Below, piece by piece: positions 16,259 through 24,163 of a stretch of DNA of 64,000 nt. The first letter of the stretch is position 1. Every line of letters starts with the position of its first letter. The notes beneath the pieces were generated by a model, which made no database searches, was not told the origin of the DNA, and was given only the letters and a program-made list of their open reading frames with translations. Position numbers and translations under genes: made by a program. The DNA comes from GCA-2683825 sp965662355 (lineage in GTDB: Bacteria > Planctomycetota > UBA1135 > GCA-002686595): assembly GCA_965662355.1 (NCBI GenBank), contig CBFIHP010000001.1, positions 186,001 through 250,000 on the forward strand, given 5' to 3'.

Positions 16259-17779
16259 CTAGCCTCCGTACCCCAGTGCCCGCAGCTCGTTCTCGAGCTC
16301 GGGGGCGAGTTCTCCCGGCTTCCTCTTCAGATGCGTCGCCGCCTCGGCCAGCTTGCGCAACAGCTCGGGCCAGTCCGCCCGAAGGTCCGCGTGCTGCGCG
16401 AAGATGTCGACCAGCTCGCCCGGATCCTCGTGCAGGTCGAACATGCGGATCGAGCCGTCGTCGACCGTGTAGATCATCTTGTACCGATCATCATGTACGG
16501 CCAGCTTGTCCTTCTTCGCCTCGGGCTTGTGTGTCTCTGAAATGTGGACCGGCACTACGTCGCTCGGTTGCAAGAGCGATTGGCCCTGCTGCCCGGGCAA
16601 TGCCGGCACGCCAATCGTCTCGAGAATCGTTGGTACCAAGTCCATGTGGCGCGTCAAGCGTGCGGGGTCGAGGGCCATCGGATGCCCGCGGGGAGGCTTG
16701 ATGATCAAGGGCACTCCGAGCAACTCATTCGTCAAGAACTGGACGTGACCGAAGTATGACCGTTCGCCAAGGCATTCGCCGTGGTCCGAGGTGAAGATGA
16801 CCAGACTGTCGTCGTAGATCCCTCGTTCCTTCAAGAGCTCGACCAGGCTTCCCACGTACTGATCGACGTACTCGACCTCGACGGCGTAACGCCTACGCAT
16901 CTCCTCGGGGCTTATCACGTCCCTCAGCCAAAGCCGGAGCCGATAGTCGCCACCGGGTTCGGGAGCTGCGAAGGAGGCGGTCCGGCGACGGCCCGGACGG
17001 TGGGGATCCTTATCCCAATCGATTTCGAGTGGTATGCCGTCGATCTCGAGCGTGCAGTGCTTGATGATGAAACGGTAGATCGATCCGAAATCCAGTTTGT
17101 GAGCACCCGCGGAGAGTTCGACCGTCCTGTCCCAGATCGTCAAGTTGTCGGCAGCCATCGGCCCCAGGAACGTGTCGTCGAGCAGCACGGCTATGTCGCG
17201 ATCTGTGTTCTCGTGGGATGTGTAGGGTTCGTGGGGATCGGAAAAATGCCCAAAGAAGAACAGCGGGCGTCGTCCCCGCCAGCCCTTCAGGCTGGCCTCC
17301 ATCCGGGCAAAAACACGCTCGGCGGGATCGATGAACGAAAAGTCCGTGTCGTAGGCATCGAAGCCGCGCGCCAACCCCGGTTGCGACTCTCCGGAGCTCA
17401 GCGTTGCCAAACTGGTAACGGCCCGGCTCTCATAGCCGTGCGTGCCAAGCCATTCAGCGAGCAACGGGAGATCCTTCGGTACGGCTTGGCCGTTATTGAC
17501 GACCCCTGTCTCGAACGGAGGGCGCGAAGAGAAGAGGCTCGCGTGGGCGGGCAGTGTCATCGGTGCGTGGGCAAAGGCCTGCGGAAAAAGAACCCCGTCC
17601 GCTGCCAAGGCGTCGATGTGTGGCGTTGTGTAGTCGCCCTTCGGATCCAGAACGGTATCCGCACGCAGGGTATCCACAACGATCAACACGACGTTGGGGC
17701 GGCGTGGTTCCGATGGCCCACAACCGACGAAGCAGAGGGCTGAGCAGGCAAGGAGTGCGAAATCCCTTCCGATCGACAT
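16259..17779 (-). CDS. Sulfatase-superfamily lipoprotein (Thr nucleophile position)
   Basis: A 506-residue member of the alkaline phosphatase/sulfatase superfamily with a lipobox (CFVGC, C20). Motifs: 'VVLIVVDTLRAD' (metal Asp), 'PMTLPAHASLFSS' (nucleophile loop), 'GHFSDPHEPY', 'VIFTSDHGECLGE'. At the modified-Cys position there is Thr (T75), and the CxPxR formylglycine signature is absent, so it is unlikely to be a classical sulfatase. Between residues about 210 and 290 there is an inserted segment containing 'AGAHKLDFG' and 'GDYRLRLWL' that resembles a beta-sandwich. The tail 'ELRALGYGG' is typical of planctomycete members. An ATG two codons upstream (17785) is an alternative start. Confidence 0.85.
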   Translation of the reverse strand: MSIGRDFALLACSALCFVGCGPSEPRRPNVVLIVVDTLRADTVLDPKGDYTTPHIDALAADGVLFPQAFAHAPMTLPAHASLFSSRPPFETGVVNNGQAVPKDLPLLAEWLGTHGYESRAVTSLATLSSGESQPGLARGFDAYDTDFSFIDPAERVFARMEASLKGWRGRRPLFFFGHFSDPHEPYTSHENTDRDIAVLLDDTFLGPMAADNLTIWDRTVELSAGAHKLDFGSIYRFIIKHCTLEIDGIPLEIDWDKDPHRPGRRRTASFAAPEPGGDYRLRLWLRDVISPEEMRRRYAVEVEYVDQYVGSLVELLKERGIYDDSLVIFTSDHGECLGERSYFGHVQFLTNELLGVPLIIKPPRGHPMALDPARLTRHMDLVPTILETIGVPALPGQQGQSLLQPSDVVPVHISETHKPEAKKDKLAVHDDRYKMIYTVDDGSIRMFDLHEDPGELVDIFAQHADLRADWPELLRKLAEAATHLKRKPGELAPELENELRALGYGG

Positions 17780-17801
17780 ATGCATATTCACAGAGAGCTG
17801 A

Positions 17802-17827
17802 ATTATACCCAGCCGAAGAACTGTCAA
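17802..17827 (-). promoter_or_regulatory. Candidate sigma-70-type promoter for the sulfatase-like gene
   Basis: On the minus strand a perfect TATAAT (17807-17802) lies downstream of a perfect TTGACA (17827-17822). The spacer is only 14 bases, shorter than the usual 16-18, which weakens the call. Transcription would begin about 10-16 bases before the start codons at 17785/17779, leaving a very short leader. Confidence 0.45.
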
Positions 17828-17875
17828 AGGGATAAGTTTCCGGTGCTTCCAAATCTCCAACGGAGACTATCCCCC

Positions 17876-18310
17876 ATGCTAAGAAAACTCCTCACCTTCA
17901 CTGCGGCTTCTCTGCTCCTCTCCTTCTCGGCTTCCGCGCAAGATAGCTGCTCGTCACTCTCGGTCGAGATGACACCCCAGGCTGACGGACTCTACGACCT
18001 GTTGGTAGTCGAGATCACGGATTCGGAGCCGAATCGCCCAACGTGGCTCCTTGGCGGGTTGAGCAACAAGCCGACCACGATCGCCTACAGCCCGAGCCTC
18101 ATCCTGAACGTCGAGCTCTCGATACCTGTCTTGAACGCGTATCTCGGCCTGACGAACGAGCTTGGCAACTACGAACAGTCCTACAACGTACCGCAGAATA
18201 TCGACTTGACTCTCTATGTTCAGGCCATCACGTTGGACTACGGGCGCATCGACAACGGCCTGATGAACTTCAGCTTCTGCACGTCGAACCCACTGACCGT
18301 AGAGATGTAG
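17876..18310 (+). CDS. Small secreted protein of unknown function
   Basis: A 144-residue protein with a clear Sec signal peptide ('LLTFTAASLLLSFSASAQ'). The mature part of about 120 residues is beta-rich with two or three cysteines (C22 and one near the C-terminus in 'FSFCTSN'), which could form a disulfide. The gene is divergent from the sulfatase-like lipoprotein, with 96 bases between start codons. I do not recognise a family. The ATG at 17876 follows 'GGAGACTATCCCCC', giving a usable ribosome site. Confidence 0.75.
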   Translation: MLRKLLTFTAASLLLSFSASAQDSCSSLSVEMTPQADGLYDLLVVEITDSEPNRPTWLLGGLSNKPTTIAYSPSLILNVELSIPVLNAYLGLTNELGNYEQSYNVPQNIDLTLYVQAITLDYGRIDNGLMNFSFCTSNPLTVEM

Positions 18311-18478
18311 GGGCAACTTCCCGCGCGCAATTGCTGTTCTGGGCGGCCTCTCCGCGACGGGCAATCGAACAACCCTGTACGAAGCTGGGATATCGATCCG
18401 CCGGGTCTTTACAATGGGCCGGCCGAGTGAATCGGAACACCCGCCACACTCGCAAACGCCCAGCCCTCCTCATCGCAC

Positions 18479-18847
18479 GTGACTGCTCGCCCCCCCACCC
18501 CCGAAAGCGTGCGTCGAGCACTGGCGGCTCTCGATACGCGCAAGCAGAAAATCGTCTCGGGTTTGATCGCGATCATGATCCAGAACACGGCCCGAGTACG
18601 TGATCGCGAGTGGATTTGCGAACAGCTGGCCGAGGTTGCGCTCTTGGCCGGAGAATTCGAAGCAGACACCCTCGCTGATGCGGTCCAGGCCGTGAAGACG
18701 TTCCTGGAGACTCACGCCGAGGAACTGCTCACCGCCAGCTACCTGCTCTTTCAGCGTGTGGGACTCGACCTCGCCCCCCGGGCAAAGGCGGGGTTCACCT
18801 ATGAAGACGCCATGCGCTCGGCACTCGAATACTTGCCAGCGGTGTAG
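18479..18847 (+). CDS. Hypothetical helical protein, GTG start
   Basis: A 122-residue, wholly helical, acidic protein without signal peptide or membrane segment. Sequence features include 'RALAALDTRKQKIVSGLIA', 'EWICEQLAEVALLAGEFEA' and a C-terminal 'GFTYEDAMRSALEYLPAV'. Composition and codon use look like a real cytosolic protein, but I recognise no family. No good ribosome site precedes the GTG, so the exact start is uncertain. Confidence 0.6.
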   Translation: MTARPPTPESVRRALAALDTRKQKIVSGLIAIMIQNTARVRDREWICEQLAEVALLAGEFEADTLADAVQAVKTFLETHAEELLTASYLLFQRVGLDLAPRAKAGFTYEDAMRSALEYLPAV

Positions 18848-19084
18848 TCCATCGGCTTCGTTTCGTCGATCTCACTTGCCATGTCTCAGGTCCTTACAGG
18901 TACGGGGGTCGCCGCGTCCGTGCGGCCTCTGAAGTGTCGTTGACACGCTGTGGCCAGCGATTCCAAGAAAATCGTCCGTCGAGTCCAGGACCAAGCATCT
19001 TTGGCGTGGAATGCCTCTGCTTGCATCCACACTCCCCGTTGCGGCTGCTAGAGCGAGGCATGGGCCAGAGCTACAATGCCGCAC

Positions 19085-20437
19085 ATGTCCCATCGATTCA
19101 CCCCCACGTGGGTGCTTGGCGCCCTCCTCACAACGCTTCTCTGCGCCTCGTGTGCTTCCACGGGTGACGTCAGGAGAGGTAGGCTCGCGAATCTCTCAGC
19201 CAGCCTACGCCAGTCCACGGATCCCAGTAGCGGCGTGGGAGCCTCGAAGACCGGCTACGAAGACATCCCGCAATTTGGCGGTGCTCGGAGTGTGGCGAGC
19301 GAACTCGAGGAGGATCACAAGCAGAAGGAGTCGAAGTTTCGCTTCGACGGTATGCAGCGCGCCCTCGCACCGTACTACGCCTGGACGACGCGCATGAGCG
19401 AGCAATACGGACTCGTTCTAGGTGCTGACTACACCGGCATCTACTACGGGGCCAGCGAGGACCTCGGAAGCGAAGACGAGGCAGGCAGCGGCGACTTGCG
19501 CATCTTTGGATCCTGGACCGTGGCGGGCCGAGATTCGGGCGACACGGGATCGATCGTCTTCAAGGTGGAGCACCGTCACGCCCACGGCCACGGGGCCGTT
19601 AGCGATCTGGGCATCGCTACGGGTTATGTTGGGCTGCTGGGCCCGCCCTTCAATGGAAGCGGAGAGATGCTCACGAACCTGTACTGGCTGCAGAAGTTCA
19701 ATGACAGCCGCACGAGCATCGTGGCCGGATTGGTCGATTCCACCGACTACCTGGACGTCTACGGACTGATCAACCCATGGACGCACTTCAACAACCTCGT
19801 CTTTACCACGGGTAGCGGAACGATGCCGGCACCGAATCAGGGTATCGGCGCCGCGGTCGGGACGTTCGTCGGCGACCACGTTTACCTCATGGGCGGCGTG
19901 GCCGACACCAACGGTGATCCGACCGAACCTGGAGACACTCTGGAGACGGCCTTCGACGACGCCGAATACTTCACGCACTTCGAGGTCGGCTATACGAGCT
20001 CGTTTGATGAGCGCTATACCAACAACACGCACCTCACGTTGTGGCATGCAGCGGAACGTGAGAAAGCAGGTGTGGCGAGCGGTTGGGGCGCGAACTTCTC
20101 TTGGGCCCAGTTCTATGGTGGACAGGTGATGCCTTTCTTTCGCATGGGCTATTCGGATGATGGCGGAGCGCTTCTCGATCGTTCGGTCTCCGCCGGGGTC
20201 GGTTACTACCAACCCGGTACGAGTGACTTGATCGGATTCGGGCTCAACTGGGGGCGACCGTCCCAGGACTTCGGTCCCGATCCGAGGGATCAGTTCACGA
20301 GCGAGCTCTTCTACCGGGTCCAGCTGTCGCAAAACTTCGCCCTGACTCCCACGCTGCAGTTCATCAGCGACCCGGCGCTCAACCCCACCGAAGAGGACAT
20401 GTGGTACGTCGGCGTACGCGCACGGGTTGCCCTTTGA
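19085..20437 (+). CDS. Carbohydrate porin-like outer-membrane protein (OprB family)
   Basis: A 450-residue protein with a lipoprotein-type signal ('LLTTLLCASCAS'), a linker of about 70 residues, and a 16-18-strand beta-barrel region of the OprB/carbohydrate-selective porin type. Characteristic pieces are 'YGLVLGADYTGIYYG', 'WLQKFNDSRTSIVAGLVD', 'FFRMGYSDDGGALLDRSVSA' and the terminal strand 'EDMWYVGVRARVAL'. It would allow sugar diffusion through the outer membrane. TACAAT lies at 19072-19077, almost touching the ATG, so the transcript may be leaderless. A 17-base tandem duplication spans its stop codon. Confidence 0.8.
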   Translation: MSHRFTPTWVLGALLTTLLCASCASTGDVRRGRLANLSASLRQSTDPSSGVGASKTGYEDIPQFGGARSVASELEEDHKQKESKFRFDGMQRALAPYYAWTTRMSEQYGLVLGADYTGIYYGASEDLGSEDEAGSGDLRIFGSWTVAGRDSGDTGSIVFKVEHRHAHGHGAVSDLGIATGYVGLLGPPFNGSGEMLTNLYWLQKFNDSRTSIVAGLVDSTDYLDVYGLINPWTHFNNLVFTTGSGTMPAPNQGIGAAVGTFVGDHVYLMGGVADTNGDPTEPGDTLETAFDDAEYFTHFEVGYTSSFDERYTNNTHLTLWHAAEREKAGVASGWGANFSWAQFYGGQVMPFFRMGYSDDGGALLDRSVSAGVGYYQPGTSDLIGFGLNWGRPSQDFGPDPRDQFTSELFYRVQLSQNFALTPTLQFISDPALNPTEEDMWYVGVRARVAL

Positions 20438-20459
20438 GCCCAGTTGCCCTTTGAGCCCA
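20426..20459. repeat. Perfect 17-bp tandem duplication across a stop codon
   Basis: GTTGCCCTTTGAGCCCA occurs twice without spacing at 20426-20442 and 20443-20459. The porin stop TGA lies in the first copy. It looks like a replication-slippage duplication; because the stop is in the first copy, the protein is unchanged. Confidence 0.9.
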
Positions 20460-20619
20460 ACAGAATGGGGAGCAGCATTCGAGCCCCATATTTGGGCCGT
20501 CATTCTCGACAACCGGCCCGGACGGGGTAGCTTATGGATCCGATCCGGCACGATTGCCGCAACGCGGATCGCGACAGCCGTTGTGATCCAGGGCTCTCCA
20601 TCCTTCCACTCTGATTTCG

Positions 20620-22023
20620 ATGCAATACTTGACTCGACTCTCCTTCTCCACGGCCACCCTTCTTGCCCTTGCCATCTCCTCCATCAGCGCGAGTGGGCTC
20701 GCAAACGGCAACCGTCATTCATCGCAAGAGGAAACCGCCCTCTACTTGTTCACAAACGTCAACGTTTGGGACGGCACGGCCGAATCACTGACAACCGGTG
20801 TGCAGGTGTTGGTAGAAGGCAACCTCATCAAGCAGGTCGGCAAGGAGTTAAATGCCAAGGGGGCCATGGAGATCGACGGACAGGGCAAGACCCTGATGCC
20901 GGGGCTGATCGATATGCACTCCCATTTGTGCTTCCAGAACGGGATGCTCGACGGGCGTGGCGATTTCGACCAAATGGCCATGGGAGCGATGGCAGCCCAC
21001 GACATGGTCGGCTATCTCGATCAAGGCTTCACGACCGCGCGCGACGCTGGCGGCAACATCCTCGGTCTCGCCAAGGCGGTAAACGCAGGCCGGATCCCCG
21101 GCCCCAGACTCTTCCCTGCCGGCGCTTTTCTGAGTCAGACCGGCGGGCATGCGGACACCGGGTTCTTCAACGACCCGTTGCACGCCGTGGATCCCCTCGA
21201 ATACCACGGCGTGGGCTATGTCGTCGATGGCGTCCCGGAGGTTCTCAAGGCGGCACGTATCAATCTCCGCGCCGGTGCGACGCATATCAAGATCATGGCC
21301 GGCGGGGGAGTCGCCAGCGAATTCGATCCGATACACACCACGCAGTTCACACTCGAAGAGATGAAAGCCGCAGTAAAGGTGGCCGCGGATTACGGGACCT
21401 ACGTCATGGCGCACGCCTACCACGATCGCTCGGTGAATCGTTGCATGGATGCCGGCGTCAAGGTAATTGAACACAACTTCCTGGTCTCGGAAAAGACGAT
21501 CAAGCGCATGAAAGCCGAGGGCGTGGCGTTGTCCTGTCAAGCCGTCATGTCGGTCGTCGCCTTCGCCAACCCCGAATCGATCACCTTCTTCAACAAGGAC
21601 CAAAAGGAAAAGGCCTTCTCCGTCTACAAGGGGGCCAAGCAGATGTTCGAGTGGGCCAACAAGCACGACCTCCTGATCGTCTCTGGCGGTGACATGTTCG
21701 GCCCGGCGTACACGGGAATTCAGGCTGACAACATTACGGCCATGGTCGACCTGGCAGGTTTTTCGGAGTACAAGGCGCTGAAGAGCGCCACGTCCAATGC
21801 AGCCACGGTGTTGGGTTGGTCCGGTGGGATGAACCCCTACAAGGCCGGTCCGCTCGGCGTGATCCAGGAGGGCGCTTATGCTGATGTCATCATCGTCGAT
21901 GGCAATCCCCTGGAAGACATTCACATGCTCGAGCGCGATCACGTGCGCTTCGTGATGAAGGACGGCAGGGTGTACAAGGACAACCTCGCCTCGGGAATCA
22001 TCGAAGCGTCGCACAAGCGCTAG
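20620..22023 (+). CDS. Secreted metal-dependent amidohydrolase (imidazolonepropionase/prolidase-like)
   Basis: A 467-residue protein with a signal peptide and a binuclear amidohydrolase fold. 'GLIDMHSHLCF' provides the HxH metal pair, 'ATHIKIMAGGG' the carboxylated-Lys region, 'VMAHAYHDRSVNRCMDAGVKVIEHN' positions further His ligands (near 'MAHAY' and 'IEHN'), and 'IVSGGDMFGPAY' the catalytic Asp. Secreted relatives are Xaa-Pro dipeptidases or cyclic-imide hydrolases. The context of three outer-membrane proteins suggests breakdown of an imported or periplasmic amide or peptide; the substrate is unknown. The next barrel gene starts 30 bases downstream. Confidence 0.9.
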   Translation: MQYLTRLSFSTATLLALAISSISASGLANGNRHSSQEETALYLFTNVNVWDGTAESLTTGVQVLVEGNLIKQVGKELNAKGAMEIDGQGKTLMPGLIDMHSHLCFQNGMLDGRGDFDQMAMGAMAAHDMVGYLDQGFTTARDAGGNILGLAKAVNAGRIPGPRLFPAGAFLSQTGGHADTGFFNDPLHAVDPLEYHGVGYVVDGVPEVLKAARINLRAGATHIKIMAGGGVASEFDPIHTTQFTLEEMKAAVKVAADYGTYVMAHAYHDRSVNRCMDAGVKVIEHNFLVSEKTIKRMKAEGVALSCQAVMSVVAFANPESITFFNKDQKEKAFSVYKGAKQMFEWANKHDLLIVSGGDMFGPAYTGIQADNITAMVDLAGFSEYKALKSATSNAATVLGWSGGMNPYKAGPLGVIQEGAYADVIIVDGNPLEDIHMLERDHVRFVMKDGRVYKDNLASGIIEASHKR

Positions 22024-22053
22024 CGCCGACAACTCACAACACACATCTAACTG

Positions 22054-22920
22054 ATGTCGAAGCATCTTGCGATCTCCGTTTGCGCCCTGCTTGCACCCTC
22101 GTGTACCGCAACGGTCCCCCGCGTTCGTGCGGTGCAGGACGCTCCCGAGAAGAGTGCGGACGAGATCGCGAAGGAGTTGTCGAATCCGACGGCCGCGTTG
22201 GCCAGCCTGAATGCGAACTTCATCTACCGTGAGCTCGACGGCAACTTGCCTGGCGCCAATGGCCAGGATTCGTTCAGCCTGTTCTTGCAGCCAGCCTTCC
22301 CCTTCCCCCAGGGCGATGGATACAACCTGATTTTTCGTCCGGGGATCTCGCTCCTGACCAACGAGCCCTTTTTCGACACGGGGACGGGCTCCATCGACAC
22401 CGAGAACCTGAACCTCAGCGACCTCGGGTTCGATCTCGCCTACGGCACGACGACCCCGGGCGGAACGCTCATGCTGGGAGGGCTCGTCGGCACGATTCCG
22501 ACGGCCACCGATGACGACCTGGGGCGCAGCAAGTGGGCGCTCGGACCCGAAGTGGCTTTGGGCCTCGTTCGCGAGTGGGGGGTCGTCGGTGCCCTGGTCA
22601 GCCACCAATGGGATGTCGCCGGTGGGGGGAGCACCGACATCAACCAGACCGGGGCCCAGTACTTCTATGCGGTATCCCTCGTGGACGGCTGGCAGCTCGG
22701 CGCAGGCCCCACGATCTCGTACAACCACGAAGTGAACAGCGACAACGCATTGAGCTTGCCGCTCGGCCTGGGCGTGTTTCGAACCATGATCCTCGGAGGG
22801 CGTCCGTGGAAATTCTCTCTTGAATACTGGAACTACGTCGAGAGCCCCGACAACTTCGGCCCCGAGTGGGAGGTGCGCTTCAAGATCACCCCCGTTGTGA
22901 AGATGCCCTGGACCGATTGA
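22054..22920 (+). CDS. Outer-membrane beta-barrel protein ('neuromedin U'-type family)
   Basis: A 288-residue protein with a signal-like start ('AISVCALLAPSCTATV'). It then has 'SADEIAKELSNPTAALASLN', the hallmark opening of a widespread bacterial barrel family often mislabelled neuromedin U. A beta-barrel follows with alternating hydrophobic strands and loops ('LFLQPAFPFPQGDGYNLIFR', 'ALGPEVALGLVREWG'), ending 'WEVRFKITPVVKMPW'. It is probably a passive transporter in the outer membrane. The amidohydrolase gene ends 30 bases upstream, so both are likely on one transcript. Confidence 0.78.
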   Translation: MSKHLAISVCALLAPSCTATVPRVRAVQDAPEKSADEIAKELSNPTAALASLNANFIYRELDGNLPGANGQDSFSLFLQPAFPFPQGDGYNLIFRPGISLLTNEPFFDTGTGSIDTENLNLSDLGFDLAYGTTTPGGTLMLGGLVGTIPTATDDDLGRSKWALGPEVALGLVREWGVVGALVSHQWDVAGGGSTDINQTGAQYFYAVSLVDGWQLGAGPTISYNHEVNSDNALSLPLGLGVFRTMILGGRPWKFSLEYWNYVESPDNFGPEWEVRFKITPVVKMPWTD

Positions 22921-23065
22921 AGGATCTGGCAAGGCCGTTTCCTTTCGGGGTCGTCTTCCCGGGGCTGGGATGGGGTTCACATGGTCGTCGGTAATTGCTT
23001 TGTTGGCATGCTCTCGCTGTCGATGGGAGAAACAGACTCACGCATTCTCTCCGATAGCGAATCCA

Positions 23066-23977
23066 ATGAACCGACTCCATAAGTGCGCGCTCCAGGCCCT
23101 CGTGCTGTCTATCGTCACTGCCTCCTGCGCCAGCCTCCGCTCCCCGAACCGTGTCGAGTACCAACCATCGCGCTCCGTCACGCCGTGGGCAGAGCGACTC
23201 ATAAGCCCGGTAACCTCTCCCACGACCTTCGAGACACCCGTCATAGGGACTGAGGTGCGGCCCATGTTTCTGCACCAGAACCTTCCGGGCTCGAGTGCTT
23301 TCGGTGGAGGAGACTTTCAGCTCTTCGCCGTGCAAGCGCGATACGCGCTAACGGAACGCCTTGCTCTCATCGCCACCAAGGACGGCTATATCGATTTCAA
23401 TCCTGCCACCAATCCCCTCGGGGATCCAAGCGAGGAGGGGCTGGCGGACATCGCGGCGGGCGTGAAGTACGCTCTGCTTTCGCTTCCCGAGCGCGGTATT
23501 CTGGTCACATCGGGATTGGTTTACGAAATCGATTCCGGTGATCATGAGGTCTTCCAGGGCAACGGCGATGGCCTGATCCGCCCGTTCGTATCCGCAGGTT
23601 GGGATAATGGTGAGATCAACGTCCTGGGCGGAATCGGATGGAACCAGCCGCTCGACAGCTCGGCAGAAAGCACTTCGTTCGACTACCATCTCCACCTGGA
23701 CTACCAGGTCGAAGAGAACCTGTATCCATTGATCGAGCTGAACGGGATCACCTATACCGAAAACGGGTCCGCCTTCGCATTCGACTTCGAGGGCGGTGAC
23801 CTTATCAACCTCGGGTCTGGGGCCGTTGCAGGGAATTCAGTCGTATCCGGGGCCCTGGGAGCTCGGTATGCGATAAACGACAACGCCATGATCGGACTGG
23901 CCTACGAAATCCCTCTGACAGATCGAAAGGACCTCCTGCAGCACCGGGTAACGATCGACATGATCTGGTCCTTCTGA
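23066..23977 (+). CDS. Outer-membrane beta-barrel lipoprotein of unknown function
   Basis: A 303-residue protein. The start at 23066 gives a basic n-region and a lipoprotein-like signal ('VLSIVTASCAS'). The mature part has about 12 amphipathic strands, such as 'DFQLFAVQARYALTERLALI', 'RYAINDNAMIGLAYEIP' and the aromatic C-terminal strand 'HRVTIDMIWSF'. I see no enzymatic motif. It is the third barrel gene in a row after an OprB-like porin and a 'neuromedin U' barrel. The longer frame starting at 22970 includes non-signal-like sequence and was not used. Confidence 0.75.
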   Translation: MNRLHKCALQALVLSIVTASCASLRSPNRVEYQPSRSVTPWAERLISPVTSPTTFETPVIGTEVRPMFLHQNLPGSSAFGGGDFQLFAVQARYALTERLALIATKDGYIDFNPATNPLGDPSEEGLADIAAGVKYALLSLPERGILVTSGLVYEIDSGDHEVFQGNGDGLIRPFVSAGWDNGEINVLGGIGWNQPLDSSAESTSFDYHLHLDYQVEENLYPLIELNGITYTENGSAFAFDFEGGDLINLGSGAVAGNSVVSGALGARYAINDNAMIGLAYEIPLTDRKDLLQHRVTIDMIWSF

Positions 23978-24163
23978 GTTCGGAAACTCAACCGAACCAC
24001 ACGGGACAGTCCTCCGTGCCAGCCAGAGTCGAGATTCACCTCCAAGGAAGCCCTGCGCTCGCCTCCCGAGTATCGGCCATCTCGTGGGCATCCAGGGACG
24101 GCGGGGAAAATCGGGGGCCGCGATTTGCGCGGGTGCCCTGAGCGTGGTCCAATCGCGAACCCC

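Noticed and set aside
20848..22980. A 710-residue minus-strand open frame across the amidohydrolase and barrel genes
   Set aside because: It crosses two clear genes on the other strand and has Asp/His/Gly-rich composition without domain similarity.
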